From: an uncultured Phycisphaerales bacterium | GTDB lineage: Bacteria > Planctomycetota > Phycisphaerae > Phycisphaerales > UBA1924 | Direction: 5' to 3' | DNA: 55,264 nucleotides | Assembly (NCBI GenBank): GCA_903929885.1 | Contig: CAIYWI010000026.1 | Span: forward strand, 1 to 55,264 | In this document: positions 42,337-50,700 of the stretch, piece by piece | Layout: every line of letters starts with the position of its first letter | Position numbering within the stretch: the stretch's first letter is position 1 | The notes under the pieces: generated by a model | Seen by the model: the letters and a program-made list of their open reading frames with translations, nothing else | Told to the model about the DNA's origin: nothing | Database searches by the model: none | Program-made: the position numbers and the translations under genes

Positions 42337-44603
42337 CCGGCGAACCTCCCTTCCTCAGGTATGGCTCTCACGCCCACGACGTGGAGTCGCTCCACGGCGT
42401 CGCCGGCGATCCCGGCCAGCAGCAGGTGAGCATCGTCGACTTCATCCGACGTCACCTGCGCGGGCGATTCCTCCTCACCGGCATCCTGTGCGCGACGCTC
42501 GGCCTGTCGGCCGCCGCCGCCGGCTACCTGATTCCCAAGCCCCAATACAAGGTGGAGGGGTTGGTCCGCGTTCAGGCGACGATGCCCCGCATTCTCTATC
42601 AGGTCGAGGATCCGGCGCAGCAGCCCATGGTGGCGGCGTTCGCCAACACCCAGGCGAGCCTGCTCCAGAACCCCCGCGTGCAGGCCCGTGCCATGAACAG
42701 CGTCGCGTGGCGCGAGCTGGGACGTCCCCGCACGCCCGAGTCCGAGGAGGACTTCACGAGGAATCTCTCCGTCTCGACCAACAAGGAGGCGCCGGAGCTC
42801 GTGTTCGTGAACTTCCACGATCCGGAGCCCCGTGCCGCGTTGATCGCCGTGCAGGAGACGATCAAGGCCTACCAGGAACTCTTCGTCGGCGCCGAAGCCA
42901 AGAGCGTGCGCGACATGCAGGTGTCGGCCTTGGCATCGCGGAAGACGACGCTCGAGGCCCAGAAGCGGGACTTCGAGACCCGCATCCGCGCCGTCGCCGC
43001 CGAGTTCGAGACCGACGACCTTCGCCGTCTCAACGAGCACTACGTCACGCAGATGCTCAACTTCGACACTCGCATCTCCGCCCTCGCCATGATGCTGGGC
43101 GAGGCGGGGATCGACCCGGCCGCGCTCGAGGCCGAGGCCGCCGCCCAGGGCGGCGCGAAGATGCTCGCGGTCGCCAAGACGCCCGAGCAGATCGCGCTGT
43201 CGGATCGCAAGATGGCCCGGCTCATCTTCGACTACGAGAACACGGCCCGCGCCATCGACCAGCTCCGCTCCACCTACGCCGACGACCATCGCGTCCTCCA
43301 GCGGGTCCGCACCGAACTCGAGATGCTCGAACGCGCCATCGATCAGCGCGCTCGCGAGTGGATGAACCCCGCGGTGCAGGCCAACACCATGCCGGTGCCC
43401 ATCGAGGCCATGACGCCTCCCGAACTGGCCAACGCCTATCTGCGGCTTCGCGATCAGACCGAGAAGTTCCGCACCAAGGCCATCGCCGTCAGCAAGGCAC
43501 TCACCCAGACCGACGAGCTGCAGCGAGAGGTCTTCAACACCACCGCCCTGCTCGACGAGGTCACCAGGCGCATCGATCAACTCGCCCTCGAGGCCAAGGT
43601 GCAGGATCGCATCGGCCGCATCGATGTCATCCTCCCGGACACCCCGCCCTCGATGCCGGCGAAGGACCCCCGCGTGAAGTACGCCCTCTTCGGGCTCATC
43701 GCCGGGTTCGGCTTTCCCTTCGTCGCCATGCTCTTCATCGGGTTCGCCGATCGACGCTTCCGATACGCCGACCAGACCGTCGACGCGGGCATCCCCGCGG
43801 CGATGCTCGGCGTCCTGCCCGAACTCGACGAGGAGGAGGCCGACGCCGGCCGCCTCTCCGCCGCCGTTCACGCGGTGCATCACGTCCGCATGCGGCTGCG
43901 GCTCGGCAGCGACGGGCAGCGCACTCGCGTGATCTCCAGCCCCAGCTCGGGCGACGGCAAGACCACCTTGGCCCTTTCCCTTGGCATCTCCTGCAGCGCG
44001 GCGGGTGCCCGCACGCTGCTGATCGACTTCGATCTCATCGGTCGCGCGCTCAGCGGTCGGCTCGGCGCCGCGCCCCTGCACGGCACCGGCCACGCCATCC
44101 TTCACCACCGCAAGGCCCCGGAGATCCTCGCCACCGCCATTCCCGGCCTGTGGATCCTTCCGGCGGGCACGGCCGACGCCAAGCTCCGCAGCCGCCTCAC
44201 GCACGAGCACTTCCGCCTGCTGCTCGCCTCGCTTCGAGAGCAGTACGACGTGATTCTCGTCGACACCGGTCCGGTCCTCGGCAGCCTCGAGGCCAACATC
44301 GCCGCCGCCATCGCCGACGAGACCATTCTCGTCGTCGGTCGCGGCACCCGCCACGGCCTGGTTCGCGAGGCCGCCGCCCACGTGGCGAGCATCGGCGGAC
44401 GCCTCGGCGGCATGGTCTTCAACCGTGCCAGCGACAGCGACTTCGTCCACACCGCCGCCGGCAGCGCCGCGCTCAACTCGGTGCCTTCGGGCGACGCCAT
44501 CCCCATTGGCCCTGTCGCGACGCCCCTGCCCGGGATGGAATCCGCCGACATGCTCGCCAAGTGCGTGGCCGCCGAGCGCATGGAGAACGAGATCGCCGCA
44601 TGA
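42333..44603 (+). CDS. Wzz/BY-kinase-like polysaccharide co-polymerase with P-loop ATPase domain
   Basis: The 756-residue inner-membrane protein controls chain length and export. Residues 46-67 and 449-471 are the two membrane helices, bounding a large periplasmic region with long coiled coils (about 190-430). The cytoplasmic ATPase domain has Walker A SSPSSGDGKTTLALSLG (Lys543), Walker A' TLLIDFDLIGR and Walker B DVILVDTGPV. It resembles CpsD/Etk-like tyrosine kinases, but the C-terminus (GMESADMLAKCVAAERMENEIAA region) has no tyrosine cluster, so autophosphorylation in the usual way is doubtful. It starts by an ATGA overlap with epsI. Confidence 0.88.
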   Translation: MTGEPPFLRYGSHAHDVESLHGVAGDPGQQQVSIVDFIRRHLRGRFLLTGILCATLGLSAAAAGYLIPKPQYKVEGLVRVQATMPRILYQVEDPAQQPMVAAFANTQASLLQNPRVQARAMNSVAWRELGRPRTPESEEDFTRNLSVSTNKEAPELVFVNFHDPEPRAALIAVQETIKAYQELFVGAEAKSVRDMQVSALASRKTTLEAQKRDFETRIRAVAAEFETDDLRRLNEHYVTQMLNFDTRISALAMMLGEAGIDPAALEAEAAAQGGAKMLAVAKTPEQIALSDRKMARLIFDYENTARAIDQLRSTYADDHRVLQRVRTELEMLERAIDQRAREWMNPAVQANTMPVPIEAMTPPELANAYLRLRDQTEKFRTKAIAVSKALTQTDELQREVFNTTALLDEVTRRIDQLALEAKVQDRIGRIDVILPDTPPSMPAKDPRVKYALFGLIAGFGFPFVAMLFIGFADRRFRYADQTVDAGIPAAMLGVLPELDEEEADAGRLSAAVHAVHHVRMRLRLGSDGQRTRVISSPSSGDGKTTLALSLGISCSAAGARTLLIDFDLIGRALSGRLGAAPLHGTGHAILHHRKAPEILATAIPGLWILPAGTADAKLRSRLTHEHFRLLLASLREQYDVILVDTGPVLGSLEANIAAAIADETILVVGRGTRHGLVREAAAHVASIGGRLGGMVFNRASDSDFVHTAAGSAALNSVPSGDAIPIGPVATPLPGMESADMLAKCVAAERMENEIAA

Positions 44604-45994
44604 GCGAAGAACGCACCATCTGGGGCCTGACGCTCTCCGAGGTGCACGATCGATTCTGGGCCTCGAGAGGCGTGCAGGTCGTGCGCCCCGGCGAGCCCTC
44701 GGTCATCGTGCCTCACGCCGAGCTCTACCTGCTCATCAATCCCGGCGTCCTCGCCATCTGCCGTCCCGCGGCCTTGCTCGACTCCATGTCGTGGGCCGAC
44801 CCCGACCTGGTGGCGGTGCGACTCGTCGATCCCGGCAGCGGCGACTTCGCCGAGGTCGTTCGCAGCGATGCGGAGGGACGATTCATCCGCTTCGAGCGGC
44901 TCTACGGCGGCAGCGACTCGCGACGTCATCGCATCGGCCTCACCACGCAGGCGGAGGTGGCTCGCATCTGGCAGGCGGCGCCCGATGCGTCGACCGGCTG
45001 GCGCCGGCTCCGCAAGAGCATCCGTCGGACGTCGCGCACGGCTGCACGCCTTCGGGGCCGCGTCTTTCACGTCGTGAGCGAGGCCGAACGGGCCAGATTC
45101 CTCCGAGAGATCGTCCGCCGCTGGCGCAGGCCCGACGCCGTCGTGGACGGCATCAGCCGGACCGGCGACGATGTCTGGGCGGCCGGCGAATCGAACCACG
45201 CCGTTCCCGACACCGTGCGAGGGCCCCTGTGGGTCGGCGCCGGACGCAAGCTCCCGGCCCACGCCGCCGCCGTCGGCCCGGCCGTCCTCTTCGACCTTCC
45301 CGACCAGCGCCCCGCGCCCCAGCCCCTCGAATGGCAGGAGATCGAGCCGGTCGCGGCGTCGCTGGCGTCGGTCAAGCCTCCCGTCATCGCGAGTCGGCCG
45401 CTCAAGCGCCCCTTCGACATCCTCTTCTCGCTGCTGGTGCTCGCGATGACGCTGCCGCTCTACCCGTTCATCGCGCTGGCGATCCTGATCGAGGACGGCT
45501 TCCCGATCTTCTTCGTTCACCGCCGCGAGACCGTCGGCGGGCGTTCCTTCGGGTGCATCAAGTTCCGGTCGATGCGACGCGACGCCGATGCCGTCAAGGC
45601 GACGTTGGCCGGGGCCAACCGCGCCGACGGGCCGCAGTTCTTCATCCCCGACGATCCTCGCCTCACCCGCGTCGGTCGAATTCTCCGCGACTTCCAGCTC
45701 GATGAGCTTCCCCAGTTCATCAACGTGCTGCTCGGCGACATGTCGGTGGTGGGGCCGCGCCCGAGCCCCTTCAAGGAGAATCAGTACTGCCCCGCGTGGC
45801 GCGAGGCCCGACTGAGCGTTCGCCCGGGCGTCACCGGCCTGTGGCAGATCCGCCGCACCCGCGCCGAGGGCAGCGACTTCCAGGAGTGGATCAAGTACGA
45901 CATCGAGTACGTCGAGCGGGAGAGCTTCCTCCTCGACTTCAAGATCATCTGGCACACCGTGCTGCTCGTCATCAGGAAGGTCACCAAGTCATGA
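44600..45994 (+). CDS. Initiating sugar transferase with unusual N-terminal domain
   Basis: The 464-residue protein ends in a bacterial sugar transferase domain (residues 265-464). A re-entrant hydrophobic helix (RPFDILFSLLVLAMTLPLYP) is followed by FVHRRETVGG, IKFRSMRRDAD, the catalytic pair Asp368-Glu369 in FQLDELPQFINVL, and GDMSVVGPRP. It should put the first sugar phosphate on undecaprenyl phosphate. The N-terminal 250 residues are unlike the usual four-helix or CoA-binding domain. They include FIRFERLYGGSDSRRH and VRGPLWVGAGRKLPAHAAAV, a hexapeptide-like stretch reminiscent of nucleotidyltransferase C-termini. It overlaps both neighbours by ATGA. Confidence 0.85.
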   Translation: MSEERTIWGLTLSEVHDRFWASRGVQVVRPGEPSVIVPHAELYLLINPGVLAICRPAALLDSMSWADPDLVAVRLVDPGSGDFAEVVRSDAEGRFIRFERLYGGSDSRRHRIGLTTQAEVARIWQAAPDASTGWRRLRKSIRRTSRTAARLRGRVFHVVSEAERARFLREIVRRWRRPDAVVDGISRTGDDVWAAGESNHAVPDTVRGPLWVGAGRKLPAHAAAVGPAVLFDLPDQRPAPQPLEWQEIEPVAASLASVKPPVIASRPLKRPFDILFSLLVLAMTLPLYPFIALAILIEDGFPIFFVHRRETVGGRSFGCIKFRSMRRDADAVKATLAGANRADGPQFFIPDDPRLTRVGRILRDFQLDELPQFINVLLGDMSVVGPRPSPFKENQYCPAWREARLSVRPGVTGLWQIRRTRAEGSDFQEWIKYDIEYVERESFLLDFKIIWHTVLLVIRKVTKS

Positions 45995-48900
45995 AACTCA
46001 AGCCCAAGGCCGCCCGTCGTCTCATGCTCGCCAGCGGCATCGCCGCCGTCGTCGTCGCCGGGGCCGTCATGGTCGTCGTGGTCCGCGGCTGGCAGAACGA
46101 GCGTCATGCCGCCCGCCTGCGAGCCCAGGGCATGTCCGCCTTCGAGCAAGGCAAGTTTCGTCCCGCCCTCGAGGACCTGGCCCGCTACCTCCGCCGGACT
46201 CCCGAGGATCGCGAGGCGTGGCTCGCGTTCGCGAAGGCCCGCGAGCGGCTCGAGGAGCCCTCGGGCCGTCACCTCGTGCAGGCGGCCAACGCCTATTCCC
46301 GCGCCATCGAGCTTGATCGCTCCGATCGCGAGACCGCGATGAAGCTGCTCCGGCTCTACAACGAGGTCGGTCACTTCATCGAGGCCCGGGACCTCGCCAT
46401 GCGGCTGCGGCCGTCGGAGTTGGGCCTCGCCGCCTCCGCCGACCTCGACGTCCTGTTCGCCGAGGCCGAGGCCCGCGCCGGCGCGACCAACTTCGATCAC
46501 GACTTCGAGGCCCTGTCCGAGCGGCTTCTCTCCATCGCGCCCGACTCGTGCCGCGCGGCCATCGTCCGCATCGACTTCCTCATCGGGGCGGATCGCAAGG
46601 ACGAGGCGGTGGCTTTCGCCGGGCAGGTCGCCAAGGACCACAACGGCGTTCCTTGCTTCGCGTTCCTTCCGCATCTGGCCGCCCAACGGGCCGGACGAGA
46701 GGTCGATGCCGCGGGCTTCCGGACCGCTCTCTGCGCCGCCGTGGGGCTCGATCCCGTGACCGGTCGTCGCGTGGCCCCGCCCGCCTACCACGAGGTGGCG
46801 GTCGCGGCGGAGCTGCTGAGCGCCCTCGACGATCAAGGGTGGTTCGGCCTGTCGATCGAGGTGCTTCGCGACGCCGCCACGCGTCTCGAGGACTCGATGT
46901 GCCGTCGCCTGCTCGCCAGGCGCCTGTGGGCCGCGGGCATGTATTCCGAATTGCTGGCGGACATCCGCCCCGGCGACAAGCAGCCGGCCGACGAGAGCAG
47001 CGAGGTGTTGGGCTTGACGGCCTTGGCGCTGATCGAAGCCGATCGCAACGAAGACGCTCGCGCCGTCGTCGCCGCCCTGGAGGCGCGCGAGGGCGAGGCC
47101 GGCGCGCAGGCCTGGGTCCGCGCCGTCAGGATCGCGCTCGAGACGCCCGCGCCGCGAGAGGCCCTCGACCACGCCGATTCGGCGATCAAGCTCAGTCCCA
47201 ACGAGCCCATCTTCGCCTTCCTCCGCGGCAACGCCCTGATGGAGCTCGGTCGTGCCGACGAGGCGCGCGAGGCTTGGGGAAGCGTCTACGCCTCCGCGCT
47301 GTCCCGCGGCTGGCCAGTGCCCATCGTTCGCGTCGCCCAGACGCTGCTCGACGAGGGTCGCATCGACGAGGGTGCGCAGGCCGCCACGCAGGCCGTCAAG
47401 GTCGCCGCGTCGAGCCCCGCGTCCGCGCTGGTCATGTTGCACGCCCAGGCGCTTCGCGTCGAGGCCGGCCGCCACGTGAACAATCCGGGCGAACTGCTGG
47501 CCCGCATCGACCAGGCCATCACCGAACTGGGCAACGACACCAACGAGGAGGTTCGCCGCGAGGCCCGGCGCATGCTCCTGCCCGCCCGCGTCGCGCTGCT
47601 CGCGCTCGAGCGTCACCCCGACGACGCTCGTGCCGCCGTCGAGCAGGCGATGGGCACGCCCGGATTGGTCGACGCGGATCTCTCGCGCCGACTCGTCTCG
47701 ATGAGCGTTCGCCACAAGCTCGGGATCGAATCGCTCCTGATCGACGCCGCCGGAGGCGAGGTCGACGATCTCGCCTCGCTGCTCGACCGCGCGCTGGCCA
47801 TGGTGTCTGCAGGCCGCCGCGACCAGGCGATCGCCGCGGTCGAGCAGGCCGTCAAGAGCCAACCCGACGATCGTCGCGTCGAGGCCGAGATCATCCGCGC
47901 CCGTTTCCGCGACATCATCGACCATCCCGAGGCGATCGAGACCTGGCGTGCGCTCGTCCGCGACCACCGCGACTCGCTCGATGTGCACGTCGCCGCGCTG
48001 CGGGCCGACGCGCCCACCGACGACGTGGCGTTCGTTCGCGACATCGCCCAGCGCGTGACCGATCTCGGCGGCTCCGATCGAGACCAACCCTCGGTCGATG
48101 TCCGCTTCGCCAAGGCCAGGGCGTTCCTCAAGCTTCACGCCGACCAGGGACAGCGCGACGAGGCCGTCGCGCTGCTCCGCACCCTCGTCAACGAGGCCCC
48201 CGGCCGCCTCGACGTCCGCATGTCCCTGATCGACGCCCTGCTGATCGACGATCCCGCCCACGGCATCGCGCCCGATTACGCCGGCGCCGTCGAGCACCTC
48301 TCCGCGGCCGCCTCCATGGCCGCCGATCGGGCGCCGCTCACGGTCCGCGTCGCCGAGATCATGCAGAAGCAGGGTCGCGTCGCCGACGCGCTCGCCGAAC
48401 TCGGGCGTCTGGCCCTTGACGAGAGCGCCGACCTGCGAGGCCGATTGCTCGCCGTCGATCGCCTCGCGCAGATGGGCGACGCGCAGACCTCGCTTCAGGC
48501 CGTCGACGCCATCGCCGAGGAGAAGGACGCTGATGCTCGCGAGATGACCTTCCGCCGCGCATTCCTGCTTGGGGCGCTCCGTCGCGACCAGCAGGCCGTG
48601 GCCGCCTACCGCGAACTGATCCGCATGAAGGGTGTCGAGGCCCGCATGCTCGGCCTCGCGGCGGCCGCCCTCCGCGACCTGACGGACGCAGAGGGAGAAC
48701 GTCTCGCGCTTCAGGCGCTCGAAGCGTCCGATGCTTCCGCCTTCGACAAGGCCATCGCCTTGGCCCTCCATGCCGAGGAGGTCGATCCCCAGGCCGCCAT
48801 CGGTCACTACGCCAAGGCGTGCGAACTCGCGCCCGACAATCCGCAGGCGTGGGTCGCCGCCGCCCGCTTCCGCCTCGGCATCCGCGACTTCGCCGGGGCC

Positions 48901-50664
48901 GAGGCCGTCGCTCGCAAGGGCCTTGAACGCCTGCCGGGCCTGACCGAACTCGCCGTGGTCGTGCAGCAAGCCGCCGTCGCCGCCCGTCCCGACGATGTCG
49001 CCGGCCTCGAGTCGCTGGCCGCCAGTCTCGAGTCCAATCCCGCCACGGCGCGTCGCGCGGCTGCCATCCGCGCCGTCGTGGAGGTTCAGCGGGCCGGCAA
49101 GCTCGACGACGTCGCCTCGCTCGGTCGCATCGCCGACACCTTCGAGGACGATCCGTCGACCCAACTCTTCGTCGTCCGTCGCCTTGGCGTGCAGGAGGCC
49201 GCTCGCCTCGCCGAGGCCACGAGAATCGTCCGTCGTGCCGCCGCGTCGTTCCCGGGCGATGCGGAGATCCGTCAGGTTGCCGCCGAGGTGCTCGCCCGCG
49301 CCGGCGATTGGAGGCAGGCGCTCGAATCCGCCAACGCCTGGCGCACGCTCCGTCGCGGCCTTGAGGCCGACGTGCTCGTCGCCGAGTGTCATCTGGCCCT
49401 CGGAGAGCCGCAGCCCGCGCTGGCCGCATTGGCCGCCAACCGCCTTCCCGCTCAGGTCGCCGATCAGGACGTGCTCAAGCTCCGCCTGATCGATGCCGTC
49501 GTCCGCGCCAATGTGCTCGCGGGGCAGGTCGCCGTCGCCCGGCGGCTCGTTCAGCCCCTGGCCGAATCCTCGGGCGTCGTCCGTGCACGGATCGCCGTCC
49601 CGGCCGCCGCGACGGTCAACGACGTCGCCACGGCAAGAGACTGGCTCAACGCCCTGGCCGCGATCCGCGATCGCGCGTCCAAGGACGAGTCCATCGCGTT
49701 GGCGCAGGCGTGGAGCCGCGTGGCCGTCCGATTCCCCGACCAGCGTGCCGGCTCGCTCGATCTCGCCATGGCGATCACCTCCGAACTCGTCGCCTCGGCC
49801 GACGCCAACGGGCAGGCGTGGGAGGCCCACGCCTCGGTGCTCGAGTTGCGGGGAGAACTGCCCGCCGCACTCGAGGCCGCGCAGAAGTCCATCGCGCTCG
49901 ACCCCTCCTCGGCGTCGGCGCAGGTCGAACTCGCCAACATCGTGCTCGCGATGAAGGGCCCCGCGGCCCGCGCCGTGACGGCGGCACGCAAGGCCGTCGA
50001 ACTCGCTCCCGGATCGATCCTCGCCCGCACCACGCTGCTCGCCGCGTGCGTCGCGGACTTCGAGGGCGCCGTCGAAGACACCGCTCGCCGCAACGCCGCC
50101 GCGACCGAGATCGCCGGCGCCATTCGCGCCACGCTCGCCATGAATCCCGGCGACTTCGCCGCGCTGGGAGCCATGGCGTACGCGGCGGACACCATCGCGG
50201 ACCGCCCCTTGGCCATCTCGCTGTACGAGCGGCTCCTGGCGCGCAGCCAAGGCGCGTCGCTTCGCGATCTCGCCGCCGCCCGCAACAACCTGGCCTTCCT
50301 GCTGCTCAAGGAGCACCGCGCCGGCGGCCAGACCGACGCGCTCGCCAAGGCGCGAGCCCTGTCGGAAGAGGCGGTCGAGGCGCTGGCGATCGCGCCGACG
50401 CTCGAGACCCTCGGCGCCATCGCCGCGGAGATGAAGGACCGCGGCGCGGCGATCCGCGCCTACCGCCGCGCCCTGTCGATCGATCCCTCCTCGCTCGCCG
50501 CAGCGGTCGGACTTGCCGAACTGCTCGCCTCGGGCGACGAGGGCGAGCGTCGCGAGGCCAGGCAACTCGCCGCGACCGTCGACGCGGCGATCGCCAAGGG
50601 CCAGCGACTCTCCTCCGAGCGCTTCGCGCAGATGGAGCAGATCCGCCAGATGATCGAGCCCTGA
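45991..50664 (+). CDS. Giant membrane-anchored TPR protein
   Basis: The 1557-residue protein has one N-terminal membrane helix (residues about 11-33, LMLASGIAAVVVAGAVMVVV). It is then almost entirely Ala/Arg/Asp/Glu-rich helical repeats with TPR-like spacing, for example ALEDLARYLRRTPEDREAWLAFAKA near residue 60 and AAIRAYRRALSIDPSSLAAAVGLAEL near the end. Such scaffolds bind other proteins, here most likely in the periplasm. Its place at the end of the exosortase/exopolysaccharide unit parallels the TPR protein PrsT of proteobacterial PEP-CTERM loci, though it is much longer. It starts with an ATGA overlap, with AGGAAGG upstream. Confidence 0.87.
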   Translation: MKLKPKAARRLMLASGIAAVVVAGAVMVVVVRGWQNERHAARLRAQGMSAFEQGKFRPALEDLARYLRRTPEDREAWLAFAKARERLEEPSGRHLVQAANAYSRAIELDRSDRETAMKLLRLYNEVGHFIEARDLAMRLRPSELGLAASADLDVLFAEAEARAGATNFDHDFEALSERLLSIAPDSCRAAIVRIDFLIGADRKDEAVAFAGQVAKDHNGVPCFAFLPHLAAQRAGREVDAAGFRTALCAAVGLDPVTGRRVAPPAYHEVAVAAELLSALDDQGWFGLSIEVLRDAATRLEDSMCRRLLARRLWAAGMYSELLADIRPGDKQPADESSEVLGLTALALIEADRNEDARAVVAALEAREGEAGAQAWVRAVRIALETPAPREALDHADSAIKLSPNEPIFAFLRGNALMELGRADEAREAWGSVYASALSRGWPVPIVRVAQTLLDEGRIDEGAQAATQAVKVAASSPASALVMLHAQALRVEAGRHVNNPGELLARIDQAITELGNDTNEEVRREARRMLLPARVALLALERHPDDARAAVEQAMGTPGLVDADLSRRLVSMSVRHKLGIESLLIDAAGGEVDDLASLLDRALAMVSAGRRDQAIAAVEQAVKSQPDDRRVEAEIIRARFRDIIDHPEAIETWRALVRDHRDSLDVHVAALRADAPTDDVAFVRDIAQRVTDLGGSDRDQPSVDVRFAKARAFLKLHADQGQRDEAVALLRTLVNEAPGRLDVRMSLIDALLIDDPAHGIAPDYAGAVEHLSAAASMAADRAPLTVRVAEIMQKQGRVADALAELGRLALDESADLRGRLLAVDRLAQMGDAQTSLQAVDAIAEEKDADAREMTFRRAFLLGALRRDQQAVAAYRELIRMKGVEARMLGLAAAALRDLTDAEGERLALQALEASDASAFDKAIALALHAEEVDPQAAIGHYAKACELAPDNPQAWVAAARFRLGIRDFAGAEAVARKGLERLPGLTELAVVVQQAAVAARPDDVAGLESLAASLESNPATARRAAAIRAVVEVQRAGKLDDVASLGRIADTFEDDPSTQLFVVRRLGVQEAARLAEATRIVRRAAASFPGDAEIRQVAAEVLARAGDWRQALESANAWRTLRRGLEADVLVAECHLALGEPQPALAALAANRLPAQVADQDVLKLRLIDAVVRANVLAGQVAVARRLVQPLAESSGVVRARIAVPAAATVNDVATARDWLNALAAIRDRASKDESIALAQAWSRVAVRFPDQRAGSLDLAMAITSELVASADANGQAWEAHASVLELRGELPAALEAAQKSIALDPSSASAQVELANIVLAMKGPAARAVTAARKAVELAPGSILARTTLLAACVADFEGAVEDTARRNAAATEIAGAIRATLAMNPGDFAALGAMAYAADTIADRPLAISLYERLLARSQGASLRDLAAARNNLAFLLLKEHRAGGQTDALAKARALSEEAVEALAIAPTLETLGAIAAEMKDRGAAIRAYRRALSIDPSSLAAAVGLAELLASGDEGERREARQLAATVDAAIAKGQRLSSERFAQMEQIRQMIEP

Positions 50665-50665
50665 T

Positions 50666-50699
50666 CCGCCCCGCGTGCGAGCGGGACGCGACCGGGCGG
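50666..50699. terminator. Possible bidirectional terminator between convergent genes
   Basis: CCGCCC (50666-50671) with GGGCGG (50694-50699), and an inner CGCGT/ACGCG pairing, form a compact hairpin. It fills the 36-base gap between the TPR and SPFH genes. There is no T run. Confidence 0.4.
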
Positions 50700-50700
50700 C

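Noticed and set aside
42333..44603. Calling the Wzz/ATPase protein a tyrosine autokinase
   Set aside because: The C-terminal tyrosine cluster needed for that activity is absent.
45781..50565. Very long open frame on the minus strand opposite the TPR gene
   Set aside because: It is an antisense shadow caused by high GC and third-position bias. The plus-strand frame has a membrane anchor, TPR periodicity and an ATGA junction.
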